Assembly (NCBI GenBank): GCA_947034885.2
Contig: OX344758.2
Span: 5,148,501-5,212,500, forward strand
Direction: 5' to 3'
Length of the DNA: 64,000 bases
Origin: Thuidium tamariscinum
Taxonomy: Eukaryota > Streptophyta > Bryopsida > Hypnales > Thuidiaceae
The position numbers and the translations under genes are program-made. The number at the start of each line of letters is the position of its first letter. Position 1 is the first letter of the stretch. Below are positions 23,882 through 35,655 of the stretch, piece by piece. Under the pieces are notes generated by a model. It did no database searches. It worked only from the letters and a program-made list of their open reading frames with translations, and was not told the origin of the DNA.

Positions 23882-25997
23882 AATATCATACTAAAATTAG
23901 AAAATCTCAATTTCATTGTAATACACTTGAAATTTAAGTTTAAATAATATATTGAATTTTAGGCATTTTTCAAAAGTCCAAGTTGAAATAGAAATCAGAC
24001 TTAATATTTAAGTTTCATTTCATTTGTTGAATTCAACTAAAAAAAGATCACTTTTATGTATAAAATTTAAATGAAGAGAAAGGAATAGAAGTTGCCAAAA
24101 TACATTTCTAATGATTTTATGCCGATTTTCTTAAGAAGAGAAGTAAAAAAATATCAGTAAAAAGGAAAATCTAATAGCCTACATTGAAAATAAGTTGAAG
24201 CAAACAAAACACACGCACACCACCGCCTCCCAAAAAATAAAGTATGACATAAAAAAATGATCATTTTTAAAGCATCAATGAAATTTTCCCGAAAATTAAA
24301 TGTCCCTTCAAACATATTAGGCTTAATCCTGAAGACCTAAGCCTATGACAGTATGACTATAATTCAAACTTCAAAATCCCTCCTTTTATTTGCAATTAAT
24401 TTTAAAATATATATGAAAAAAATATATATTCTTTTTAAAGTTTAATCACATGTCTTGTATAAGGCATAAAAAAATTCAATTATAAAAATGATCTAAAATA
24501 TTTTATTAAGTGTATATTATTGTTTGAAATATCATGGTGCAATGAATTATTTGTATCATTCTAATATTATAAAATAAACTCTTCATGGATAAAGACCCAA
24601 AGTTTAAATTGGAATTAAAATATTGAGTTGTAGTAATTTTTCAAAATTTTTAATTTAACTAAAAATTTAACTTATAAACTTGGGGATTACCTTCATTAAT
24701 TAAAGTGGTTGGTTAAAATTTCAAAAAATATCATTTTCATTTTGGTTAAAATTTAGATTAAATTGAAGAGAAAAAATTGCCGAAACAAAATTTCACACTG
24801 ATCTATGGATTTACCGTTTCTTTATACTGAAAAATAATAAAATATTAGAAGGAAAGAATATACAATACATTGAAATTGAAATCAAGAAACTTCTTCCAAA
24901 AAATTTGGATGATGTTTTCTTTTTCCATTATAGAGATCTCATTCAAATCATATGATAAACACCAAACAACATCTCATGTGTTTCAATATGACCTAAATGA
25001 TTGAGGATTACAGTTTGGATTTTTGTTGATTTTGGGTAAGCAATAGTAATGCTAATTTTGTGATTGTACAATTGATATTTTTGATGTAGATGTGTAGAAG
25101 GATTACACTAAATCCAAACCAAGACTTATAGAATAGGCTACAAAGTTATGTACATATTAAGGTTGCTTTACTCTCCAAAGACTGAGCTAAGTTCTCTTGA
25201 TTCTTAAAGGACTAAACCCATTTTTTAAATCAAAAACCATTCAAAATTGTCATTTTTTCTACATTCAACCAAGAAAATAATTTTATTTTCTTTATTTTCT
25301 TTTGTTTTATTTTATTTTTTATAAAAATATTACTTTAAAGTTTTGTACTTAGTGGCTTGTATATTACATATTGAAGATCATTTCTTTAACATTGGCTTGC
25401 AATTTCGATCAACTTTGACTACCATATGTGGAAATTTTTGCACTACAAATTTGGGATTAAAAAAATTTGTATTGAAGAATCGAGTAGAAAAAGACCAAGA
25501 AAAAACTTCAAGAAAAGGATGCTTGATGTTTGTTCTTTACAAAATTACTCAATAGAAGTAGATTCAAGATTGGAAGAAAAACTAAATTGTTAATAGCTTC
25601 AAGTTGTAATTGAAATACAATAATCTCAACGGTAAGATTGTTCTAGCAAGCAAATTTAACTTTGTTAAACAATTTATTTTGAAAAATTGTTCAAGAAAAA
25701 AAATTGTTCATAATTTTCATATCACTAATTCAAATGAAATGATTCAAATCTTCACATGTAGACAAAAATATAGTTCATAAAAAAATTAATTTAATTTCAA
25801 ATACTTGTTGATTTATTTTTCTACTACGAAAATGAAATTTGGGCTTATCATTTAACTTTTACTCTTGAGAATTGATTGAAATGAATATTATATTACTAAG
25901 AAACTAATAATTTTTTGGAATCTTATGGAAAAAATTTTGAGGTCATAGAAATGTGCCCAAACTCCTAAGAGTCTTCCAAATGGACTCTTGGTCCCTT
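23882..25997. other. AT-rich spacer, nothing recognised
   Basis: Strongly AT-rich, with homopolymer runs and only short frames (70 codons at most). I found no terminal repeats, RNA gene or coding region. Confidence 0.5.
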
Positions 25998-27324
25998 GGG
26001 AGATTACTCGCAATTTTTAGAAAACTCTGTGAGTTAAAAGATAGTGTCTATTTAGTTGAACAAAGGGGATAAATTCTATATTATATGTAGGGCTACTATA
26101 GGGTCCTTGAAATGTCACATATCCTATTATATATAATTAGGCTATGTATAAAGATCGTTTAGTAGGAATTTTTATGAATAATTTAGCCTTTACAAATAGG
26201 ATTTGTATAAATTTTTTGTAGTACAATGAATATAGATGTAGACAAAAAATTTTAAGCGAATGATAAAACTTACACAATCTAGTAAATCTAGGGATTTTTT
26301 TTTAGAGATTTTTTATAGCTATCAAATAATTTTAGCATATACATACAAATCTTTCTATAAGTATGTCAATTATGTGATAGCATGTAAGAATCTTCTATTC
26401 CAAGACAAAAGAGTTGAATTGTAAATTTACAATGAGGTTGTACCATGGAGATATGATTTCACACCAAGTATCCTTTAAGAAATTGGTTTAGGATTTGGGT
26501 ATCGTCATTTCTATGGATTAGAGTGTCAGAGGTGCTATTTTTGGTGGAGTTACTTATTTGTAGCAACTGTTGATCTATAGAAGTTGTTGATTTACAACAA
26601 TTGCATAGAATCTTTTTTATACTTTGACACTATAAGCTCTAGATTTGCCTCAACTATTTGTACATGTGCTTGTAAATTTTTAGAATCATCTTCTTTTTAC
26701 TGGTGTTTTATAAACACTCTTTTATTTTTTGATTCTAAACTCAAAACCATTGCAAATGCATATGTATAAATAAAATCTATAGTCTCTATGTTATAGTAGA
26801 GGTCATATTCTTGGGTTAATTTACACTGTTTTTAGAATGTCAATTTCTCATATTGTTAATGTTATATTGTTAATATTGGTGATTTTCTTAGTTTCAGTAT
26901 CATAACTATATTTAATGTTTTTATAACGTTGTTTGTTATTCACCATATTAGGTTGTTTAGAATACATGACATAGAATTTAGAAATACTTAAAATTAGTGT
27001 TTCATTTCACATTTTTATTTGTCATTTGAAATTGTACTACAATACAAATAGTGCATATATAATAAAAAATTCACATGTAAGACACTAGTTTTATAGTGTG
27101 TATTGTATATGGGGATGAAAAAATTAAACATGTAAGTTTTGTATATAAGATAGCCCAACTATAAAAACCATATGATTGAATTTATAAAAAATCATAGGAT
27201 ATTAAAAATATGCCCTAAATATCTTTATATGTAAAAATACGATCATCTTAATTACTATAATGACCCCATGTTAAATATACTCTTAACTCAGGTGCATATT
27301 TAAAATTACAAAGAGTAATCTCCT
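25998..27324 (+). mobile_element. Type E TIR element, about 1.3 kb
   Basis: It begins GGGAGATTACTCGC and ends AGAGTAATCTCC, inverted to each other. It is collinear with the copy at 10.38-11.58 kb over essentially its whole length, with many small differences, and carries some extra sequence around 26.5 kb. No target duplication is evident, so the copy is probably old. The 61-codon frame at 26584-26769 has no recognisable domain. Confidence 0.7.
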
Positions 27325-28434
27325 TGAGTAATCAATTCAAGTGCTATTGATCAAGTGGTATTTTTAATAATAAGTTTAACATTGAACACTTGATAGTCTC
27401 CATTGAAAATCATCCCATTCAATATGAATGTATTTAACACATATGACTTCAAAGATTAAGTTAAATGGAGTATAAACTCTATCTTTGTGATAGAATGTTC
27501 TTAATTCCTTGAATTTACTAAGGTAAATCCTCCTATCTATACAATGTAACAAAATTTGCTACTTGCAATTAATTATTATAGAAAATTTCATGCACTTGGA
27601 GCAATGTTTCTTGAGGCATCTAAATGCCCTATTTCTTCCAAAAAAAAAATGCAACTTCAAGCCTATAGAAAAGAGAGGGTATATGTGTTAAAAAATCATG
27701 GCTCAATGTTTCCAAAACTTCATTTCATCTATCATACAAAGCCAACACATACAAAAATTACATACTCAAAATTGGCATACTTCAATTTAAGACCCTAAAA
27801 TGAAGGAGCCAAATAACTTAGAAACTTTTTGTAAAAAAAGGCCATGCAACCATTGGTCCAAAAACCAAAAAAATATTGATTTAGAGGGCTACTTCATAGT
27901 GACATGTTTAGCTATTTTCTAGTTTATCATTGGTTGAGACAATGACATGTTTCAACCAACCACATCATATAATGTTTGTAATTGCTCCCAAGGTAGCCAA
28001 TCAATATTTGTTTTCATATAGATGATGTTAGTCAATTGGGCAAAGATAGAAGAACAGTGGATTGTATCAAGGAAAATTTAAATTGATGAATGCAGCCCCC
28101 TTCAAGCTAATTCTAGTAGCCTTCTAGACTTTAGAAGCTTGAAAATTTCTATAGTATGTCTTATATTTGTACTTAATTATATATATATATATATTATTAA
28201 TAGTCTAGTATAATTTGTAGTACAATTTCAATTAAACTCCCTCATATAGATTTTCTTGACCATATTCATTTTATCATAAATATGAATTTATTTGTCCACA
28301 TTTATACTCACTATGTTATGAATATTTAATAGGGGCCATGCACAAAGTTCACAAGTTCAATTTGAGTTCACCTTTGGATGCAACTTTGGGGGCTTCTATG
28401 ATCTTCTTCTTCCAATGTTTGTTTTTAATTGATA
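27325..28434. other. AT-rich spacer, nothing recognised
   Basis: No gene or bounded element. A short TA dinucleotide run occurs near 28175-28192. The 80-codon frame at 27556-27798 has a basic, low-information sequence and no recognisable domain. Confidence 0.45.
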
Positions 28435-29871
28435 GGGTCATTGTAAGAAACATTGTGCAATTTTTGTAGCACTTTTTGCAGTATCTTTTTTTTGGAAGTA
28501 CTTTAAAATTAAAAAATAATTTTAAAAATACATGAAAAATATTTTTAATGTCTACACCTTTAAAAAAAAGATATTTTTGTAAGGATTAGCATAGAAAATT
28601 TATCTAAGTATTGTAGGAAAACTAGAAAAGTGCAAAATCTCATGGAAATTGGTACTTTTACACTTTAATTCATAAAAAATAAGAAAAATAATTTTTAAGA
28701 AAAATAAAAATCTACCATTTTGAAAGACTTGATGGTAATGAGATTCCATCAAAATAATGATCTTAAAACCATCTTCAATATTCAAAAATTATGCATGATG
28801 GATGATTGCACAAAAAACCTGTATTATTTGTTGTGTTTTACAATAGTACTCTTGACTTTTTTTGGAGTATTATTAAATTATTAAATTAGTTTTTAAATTA
28901 AAAAAAATATGATTTATGTATACACCTTTAAGATGAAGTTACCCACGAAAGGAATTGTATAGGAAATTTTTAATAAGTAGGAGAACTTGAAAAGTGCCAA
29001 ACCTCAAGAAAATACATACTTTCATGTTTTAATTAGGAAAAAACAGTAAAAATAAGTAAATACAAAAAATAAAAAGTGTCCATTTGCAACAACTTTATGG
29101 AGATGGTCATTCACCAAAAAACCCACCAAAATAATATTTTATATGTTTCAAAATACAAGCAGAATGAAGCTCACTTTGTAGACTTCCACACCACATAAAA
29201 TTAACTATTTTAAAAAATCTTTTTATGGAAATCTAGAAGTCTATTAGAAGACCACCTCATCCAAATTTCATCTTAAAATCATTAAAAAAAGGTACTCCTT
29301 AGTACTAAAAACCTCCAAATTATCATATGTGACATTCAATCACTAGTACTATTTTTATACTAAAATATTTTTGAAAATTATGAAAAAATTATGAAAGGTG
29401 TATGATAGTTATAAGTACCTTCTCTAGAAGTCTTGAGTCATTTGGAGCAAAAATGCAAAAGTTATGGTAAGAAAACAGATTAGCATGAGACGTGTGACAG
29501 AAAATAGTACAAGTCTTTCATGCAATTGCCTTGATAGGAGGTTAGGTCTTCATCTAACTTTATGGTCTTTATGGTTTCTTTTCATTTAGTCCTTATCTAA
29601 CTTTATGGTCTTATTTAATTTGATGCATTTTCAAAAAAATCCATCTTCTAAGTCGTTTTATTGTCAATGACCCCTATATAATACAAGAGTTGCATACTTG
29701 GGAGTTTTGTTTGCATTCATGTAGAGGACATAAAATTATATATTTTCAGATTTACTTTGGAAGATATATGCTCTACTACTATATAAATAGACTATGAGAA
29801 TTTTGGCTACATATCATTAAATTTATTAAAAAAAAAAGATCTAATTACCAATTTATAATAAAGTTAGAGGG
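28435..29871 (+). mobile_element. Type B TIR element, split by type A and truncated
   Basis: It starts GGGTCATTGTAAGAAACA and follows the type B sequence to 28799, where a complete type A copy is inserted. Type B sequence resumes about 29690 (TTGCATACTTGGGAG, then GTAGAGGACATAAAAT) and runs to about 29871, where it meets a new GGGTGATTGTAAGAAACA terminus. The outer right end is missing. About 150 bp at 29536-29690 is extra relative to other copies. Confidence 0.6.
28800..29531 (+). mobile_element. Type A TIR element nested in type B, 732 bp
   Basis: The left end GGATGATTGCACAAAAAACC and the right end TTTCATGCAATTGCCT are decayed forms of the shared terminus, flanked by an exact TGAT duplication (28796-28799 and 29532-29535). 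It is collinear with the type A copies at 32.5 and 56.0 kb. Confidence 0.8.
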
Positions 29872-30835
29872 TGATTGTAAGAAACATAGTTTGCCCGGGG
29901 GGTGCACTCCCCTTTTTTGTATGGGTAATGTGCAATCAAATGAAGGGTTATTATAATTACCTTGCACCTAAATTTTTGAAATGATTTAGAAATAAAATAG
30001 CATCAATAGAAAGGAATTATTTTTTATAAGTAATGAAGGCTAGAAAAAAATACTAAAATTTTGATTAATTTTTTTTCTATAGTAGCATTATCTAAAATAA
30101 AAAAGAGGAACAATACTAGGTAGCCCAAAAAAAAATGGGGTATTAATAGTATTAGCCAAAAAAATGGGGTATTAATAGTACTAGCCCCCCCAAAATTGGA
30201 GTATTAAATGTAACAGCTGGAGAGCTGCACTTGGCGGAAGGGTTTAAAGTATGATAAGTTATCATAATTAAGGTCCTCGGATTCCTGGACTCATAACCGT
30301 TTGAAGTGTTTAACTTAGTCTGTCCCTGGCTTTCCCGCTGGCTTCTCCGTCAGTGCTAGTACAGGTCTTTCTTGTGTACCTTCGTCTTTGTTACTAACCC
30401 TCACATTTCCTGTGCACTTGCTATTCCGCTCAACATACCCAAGGTTTGCGGTTTAAGGAACTTTGCGTGGAATTCGGTGGAACTGATGAGATGAAGTGTG
30501 GAGCAGCCCGTGAGATTTGCCACTTTGTCTTCTTTTTTGTGTTTGGAGGTTTAGGGCTGTGTCTTCGGCAAAACATCGAGGTACGGTAGTTCACACTGAA
30601 GCTGTCCATTGTTTCTTGATTGTTGGTATTTCAAAGTGAGAAGAAGTTTGCTTGTTGTAATTGAATGCTCTTATTCAAGCTTCTGCGTCCTTGTTTCTAC
30701 TTGATGAAAAAGGGATTTACGGTCTAGGATTTTATACATTTTAGGGTTTAGGTTTCGGGTGGACTTGCGACGTATTGCAAATCTAGAGTCCTGCATTCAG
30801 TATCACTGCGGTTTGAGCGCCGTGTAGAAGATTGT
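29872..30835 (+). other. Element fragment, short tandem repeat and possible gene leader
   Basis: 29872 starts another GGGTGATTGTAAGAAACA terminus with no partner found. From about 30.2 kb the composition becomes balanced up to the candidate gene start at 30836, consistent with a promoter and leader. Nothing else is recognised. Confidence 0.4.
30119..30205. repeat. Three-copy 31-bp tandem repeat
   Basis: About three units of the type TAGCC, A-run, TGGGGTATTAATAGTA occur head to tail, differing mainly in homopolymer length and a C-run in the last unit. It marks the edge between AT-rich DNA and the balanced island. Confidence 0.7.
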
Positions 30836-31222
30836 ATGAATATGCTCAAGACTTTGGCGACGCTAGCAGCAACGTTAAAGCAAATTTCGGCGCTGCTGGG
30901 CGTCACCATTCCATGGGCGGCATTGCAACTAGCATCGGAGGATGCAACGCTTCTTCCCGGAGGCACATCACGCTACAAGAGGTGCCGATCTATGCTGGAT
31001 CACTTCGACACAACTGTGGACTTGTTTCGCAAGACATGGATGCTGCAGATGCCACTTCAGGATTCTGTGCGCACCGCAGCGTTGGAGGAGTTGAGTGTGG
31101 TCGATCTTCGCAAAATTCGTCAAGTCCTTCGTGGAGGTTGGCAGGTGCAGGTTACGGTGGAGAATGGGAAGCGCTTACAAGCATCTCCCAATGTGTGGGT
31201 CACCCCACCTATGCGCATGTGA
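30836..31222 (+). CDS. Candidate small protein gene, 128 residues, unrecognised
   Basis: A frame beginning MNMLKTLATLAATLKQISAL lies in an island of balanced composition within AT-rich transposon DNA. Its Leu-rich, amphipathic N-terminal third and mixed-charge remainder look protein-like, unlike the spurious frames around it. I recognise no domain. A good splice donor (AGGTAAGT) starts just after the stop and an acceptor (TTGTGCAG) lies near 31347, so the transcript may have an intron in its 3' untranslated part. A second frame (131 codons, 30832-31227) overlaps in another phase and ends at the same donor. The frame shown is preferred because it has an ATG start and better composition. It could also be a remnant of a mobile element. 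Confidence 0.4.
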   Translation: MNMLKTLATLAATLKQISALLGVTIPWAALQLASEDATLLPGGTSRYKRCRSMLDHFDTTVDLFRKTWMLQMPLQDSVRTAALEELSVVDLRKIRQVLRGGWQVQVTVENGKRLQASPNVWVTPPMRM

Positions 31223-31347
31223 GGTAAGTTTTGATTTCTGAAGGCCACATGATTCTGTGCTTTCTTTCCCGCTTTCTTGTATGATTGATTTGAATTTGTT
31301 CAGTATGTGGCAATCATTTATGTTCTTTTGCTGTTGGTATTGTGCAG

Positions 31348-31737
31348 ATGAGTTGAGGAAGATGTGAGGGTTTTGGTAGTGCGTGGTTGCCGGTTGCGGC
31401 ATTTGTTGTGGAAATGCCGGTTTTGGGTTTTGTGCAAAATTCAAATTTTTTTTGCCCAATGTATGTTGGGATGATGTAGTGAGAAATTGCAAGGTGGAGG
31501 GGATTCTTTTAGCTATTGCACGGTTTGTACAAGATTTTTGTAGGAATTGTTCCCTCTACCCTAACCCTGAATTCTGTCAGTTTGTTAACATTTTCTTCAG
31601 ACATTGTAACCAACCATTTTTTGTAAAGGATATTGTAACTAGGATTGCAATGTGTTTATGAACACATGTAAAATACAAATAGTAGAGCTCAGCTCATTTC
31701 TTAGTCAGTTTTGTAAGATGAGTTTGTAAGTTTGTAT
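31348..31737 (+). other. Possible 3' untranslated exon and flank
   Basis: Intermediate-composition DNA downstream of the candidate 128-residue gene. A 92-codon frame at 31383-31661 is Cys- and Phe-rich and unlike known proteins. Nothing further can be supported. Confidence 0.35.
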
Positions 31738-31990
31738 CTTGGCACTTGCAGATGTTGGTGAGTTTTTGTCTTGGCATTGCAAGTGTTGGTCAATCCCTGT
31801 TTTCTTGTGCAAGTGTTTGTGAATCTCTCTATTTTCTTGTCTAAGTTTCTTGTCCAAGTGCTTCTGGATCTTTGTGTTTCCTTGTCCATGTATTGTTGAA
31901 TGTTTGTGTTTTGTTTTGTAGTCCAAGTGTTGTTAAATCTAAGTCTTGCTGAATCTGTATTTTGTTGTGCAAGTGTTGCTGAATTTTTGT
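31738..31990 (+). repeat. Degenerate minisatellite
   Basis: At least six diverged units, each built on TTGTCCAAGTGTTG followed by TGAATCT and TTGTGTTTTC-like sequence, recur with a spacing of roughly 40 bp. The open frames here on the minus strand (Thr, Lys and His-rich) are a by-product of the repeat. Confidence 0.7.
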
Positions 31991-32100
31991 CTTAGCAGTT
32001 CAAAATGTTACAGAATGCCTTCTACATTTTTGGTCTTGGTAAAGGTCTTTGCAGTTTGTACGAATTTTGGGCCCTAAACCTTAACTTTCTTTTGTGACCC

Positions 32101-32245
32101 TAAAATCCTAAGCCCTAAGCCCTAAGCCCTAAGCCCTAAGCCCTAAACCTGTAACCCTAAAAACCCTACATTTGACACCCTAAACCTTGAAACCTTAATT
32201 GTAATTGTAATTGTATGACTCCATAAACCCTAAACCCTGAATAGG
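32101..32245 (+). repeat. Telomere-like CCCTAAG/CCCTAAA block
   Basis: Four to five consecutive CCCTAAG units end in CCCTAAACC, followed by scattered single CCCTAAA words to about 32240. CCCTAAA is the canonical plant telomere unit; here the core unit is a G variant. It is an interstitial block well inside the window. Confidence 0.85.
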
Positions 32246-32479
32246 ATAGCTGCCCCATAGAAAATTCAAAATTCAAATTCTATTTATAATGAACATAGTA
32301 TACCTTTAATTAAACAAAAGTTTTGTTTCAAATGAAAGGTAGGGCAGTTAAAATTACTATCATTTAGCAATTTAGGTAAATAAAGGCCTATCAATAATCT
32401 TAGAATTTACCTACATAGCCCTCATCCAATAAGGCCTTGCACGCACGTTACCCAGCAACATTACAAGTAGTGCACCCCT

Positions 32480-33202
32480 CGGGACAGTTTGTACTATTTG
32501 TTGCATTTTACAACATTACTCATGACTTTTCCTGAAGTACTTAAAAATTTTTAAAATTGTTTTTAAGAAATTTGAAAAATATGACTTACATATACACCTT
32601 TAAGATGAAGGTATCTAGGGAAGGAAATGCATTAAAAAATTCTCTTAGAAGAACTTGAAAAGTGCCAAACCTCAAGAAAATAGCTTGTACTTTGATGTTT
32701 AAATTAGTCAAAAATAATAAAAATAAGTGAATACAAAAAATAAAAATTTTCCATTTGTAACAACTCTATAGAGATGGTCATTTACCAAAAAACCCACCAA
32801 AATAACATTTTATATGTTTTAAGATATAAGTAGAAAGAAGCTTATTTTGTAGACTTCAACATGACACAAAATTAATTATTTTAAAAAATTCTTTGTCTGT
32901 ATGCTACAAGTCTACTAGAAGACCACTTCATCCAAATTTCACCTCAAAATTCGTTTTTTAGGGTACAAAATAGTACAAAACCCCTCTAAATTGGCAATTG
33001 TGACATTCAATTGGGGTTTATTTTTGGATAGTATACTATTTTTGAAAATTATGAAAAAATTAAATAAAATGTATGATATTCATGAGTACCTTTTTTTATA
33101 AATTTTGAGTCATTTGGAGCCAAAACTCAAAAGTTATGACCAAAAAATTATTAACATGTGACATGTGATGAAAAATAGTACAAGTGTTTCTTGCAATCAC
33201 TG
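32480..33202 (+). mobile_element. Type A TIR element, 5' tip lost
   Basis: The interior is collinear with the type A copies at 28.8 and 56.0 kb, and the right end reads GTGTTTCTTGCAATCACTG. The left terminus has lost the GCAAGAAACAC part and begins near GTACTATTTGTTGC. No duplication can be identified as a result. Confidence 0.7.
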
Positions 33203-33214
33203 TAAACATGATTA

Positions 33215-33349
33215 ATCAAAGTTCAATGTTTGTTGAACTTGTAAGTACTTCAAAAGTTATAGTGCACAATAGAAAAGTCGGGAGGAAAGTATGTAGTTAT
33301 GTGCCCCCATTGTGACAAGAAATAGGACCAGTTTTTCTTGCAATGACCC
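33215..33349 (+). mobile_element. Type B 3' end fragment
   Basis: About 135 bp matches the last part of the type B elements (CTTCAAAAGTTATAGT to AGGACCAG) and ends TTTCTTGCAATGACCC. The rest of the element is absent, or was removed when the neighbouring type A copy arrived. Confidence 0.6.
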
Positions 33350-34177
33350 AATAAAATATATTGAGTTTTCTTCCCATAGTCTATTTATTGTAGTAAGGTT
33401 TTCATGTTAGTCCAATTTTTTTTTAATGTTTGGGAGTAGTTCAAAGTTCAAAATCTACATACTTTTTTATTATAGTTATAGTGAACATTGGTGGCTTACT
33501 TTTTCTTTAAATAGTGCCTATTTTTCATTTAAAAAAAATTGCACATACTAGTCTAGTTTGTGTGGTAAAAATTTCATATTAATATGAGAAATTATGAGTG
33601 ATTGAGAAGCATTTTAGTAGGAGGTTCACCATGAGTGTTTTTTTGCACCTTTTTTTCTATTTTTTTGACATTCAAAGTAATTTTTTGGATACAATGACAA
33701 TGAGTTGATTGAATGATAAATTTTTTCACCAATGTATTTGTATGTTATTTTTGAAGCACTTTAGAATTTGAACTTTTTCATTTGAGTCAGTGTAGAAATC
33801 AAATTTTACCCCCAAAATTATTTTTAAGATAATCAATTTACCATCCTTTTCAACACTACAAGATTGTATGGTTGAACCTTAGTGACATTTAAACCTATAA
33901 CTCTTCAAAAGCAATAATGTTCTTAAACCAAAGAGGTAGACTTTGGGCTTTAGGGATTAAACATAGTTTGCATGTCTAACACCTTCTCTAGGATACTATA
34001 GAAGGCCTAAAGATATTAGCTCAAAGCAAGGAAATTATGCTTAGTACTTTGTATGAGCCATTTCTTGGAATTCATTTATGGATAAGTCTTATACCTTTTC
34101 CTTCAACTTGAAGGGAGGAAAGACTATTGGTAAATAGTAGATACTATTATGATGTGTGAATGTATTTTAGTAGTTAA
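33350..34177. other. AT-rich spacer, nothing recognised
   Basis: No coding frame, RNA gene or element boundary was seen. Confidence 0.45.
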
Positions 34178-34918
34178 GGTAATTGCAAGAAACACTTCAC
34201 ATTTTTGTCTCAAAAACGCAAGTTTTGGCTACAAGACTAACTGTATTATACGATACTAATACTACTGCGTATCAGCACTGCATATCAGCACTACGCATGC
34301 ACGTTGGATCAAGGTGTCTATAGATCTGGACCATCCATCAATACTATGTAGTATTGTAGACTACTACAAAGTACTATAGAAGCCACTAGTAGCAAAAAAT
34401 AGCAAAAGGGCGGTTTGTCAACCTTTTCATTTTTAGTAATTAAAAAAAATTCAATTTTTTTCTTAAAACCATTTTTTTAGATAAGATTGTATTCACAGTA
34501 CAACAAAAAAATCCTCTAGGAAATTTTTTCCCTCTTCATAGCCTTTCTACCTAGGAAGGTCACTTTGACCCTATGTGTATAATAGACATGTTGTTTTCAT
34601 AAAAACTCATTCTCACCCCTCGTAATGTTAGTAGACCTCCAACTTGTCCTATTTGTGGCTTCAAATTTGGATTTTTGGGTCAAAAATAGGACTAAAATCC
34701 CCCAAAATGGCTAAAGTAGACATCCAATTGGAGAGGGTTTAAAATAGTAAACCAATTTTAGCAATTTTGAAAAAATTACCCAACATCTAAAACTTTTGTG
34801 TGAACCTTCATTCTAAATTTCAAGTCAAATGGACAAAACATGAAAAAGTTATAGGCAAAAAATTACTTGTTGAAGGTCAAGGGGACAAAAAATAGGACAA
34901 GTGTTCTTGCAATCATTC
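34178..34918 (-). mobile_element. Type D TIR element, 741 bp, inverted
   Basis: It is the reverse complement of the type D copy at 21.6 kb. The ends are GGTAATTGCAAGAAACACT and AGTGTTCTTGCAATCATTC, with TTAA outside each (34174-34177 and 34919-34922). The right terminus has lost a base and gained substitutions. The TAGTACT-rich zone lies near the left end, as expected for this orientation. Confidence 0.8.
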
Positions 34919-34924
34919 TTAAGA

Positions 34925-35651
34925 GGGTCATCGCAAGAAACACCGTGCAAAAAGTGTAGCGTTTTCAATAGTATTTTTTTTTCCGGGAGTACTTTAAAAT
35001 TAAAAAAACAATTTTAAAAAAAAGTGAAAAATATGTTTCATGTATACACCTTTAAGAAGAAAGTACCCTAGAAAGGAAAAGCATAGGAAAAATCTTTAAG
35101 TAGGAAACCCAAAAAAGTGCAAAATCTCATGAAAATTGGTACTTCTACATTTTAATTTGTAAAAAGTAGGAAAATAAATTTTAAAAAAGACTAAAAATTG
35201 TCCATTTGAGGAGAGTTGATGTTGATGAAATTTGACAAAAAGAATGATCTTAGAACCATCATCAATGTTCAATAATTGTGTGCAACGGGAAAAAATTTGT
35301 ACTCATGTAGAGGACATAAAATAACATATCTTTAGATTTCATTTGAAATTTATAGGTTTTACACCTATGCAAATAGACAATGAAAGTTTCATCTTCAAAT
35401 CATTAAATATAAACACTCTGAATGTAGTGAAAACCATAAACTACACCTTGCAACAACTCATCAAAAATGATTTTTAAATATAGAATGATTTTTTTATTTC
35501 TGAAAAATAAGGGATCTAATAACCATAAAGTTAGACATCTTCAATAAAAATTTCATGTTCATTGGACTTGAGCTTCAAAAGTTATAATAGAAAACAAAAA
35601 AGTGACTCATGATGTGACAAGAAATAGGACCAGTGTTTCTTGCAATGACCC
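34925..35651 (+). mobile_element. Type B TIR element, 727 bp
   Basis: The ends GGGTCATCGCAAGAAACACC and GGTGTTTCTTGCAATGACCC are inverted, flanked by an exact AAGA duplication (34921-34924 and 35652-35655). The left duplication overlaps the target site of the adjacent type D element, so the two are almost abutting. This is the clearest type B copy. Confidence 0.9.
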
Positions 35652-35655
35652 AAGA

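Noticed and set aside
28175..28192. TA dinucleotide run
   Set aside because: A simple microsatellite with no visible relation to any element or gene; a similar run occurs near 23.22 kb.
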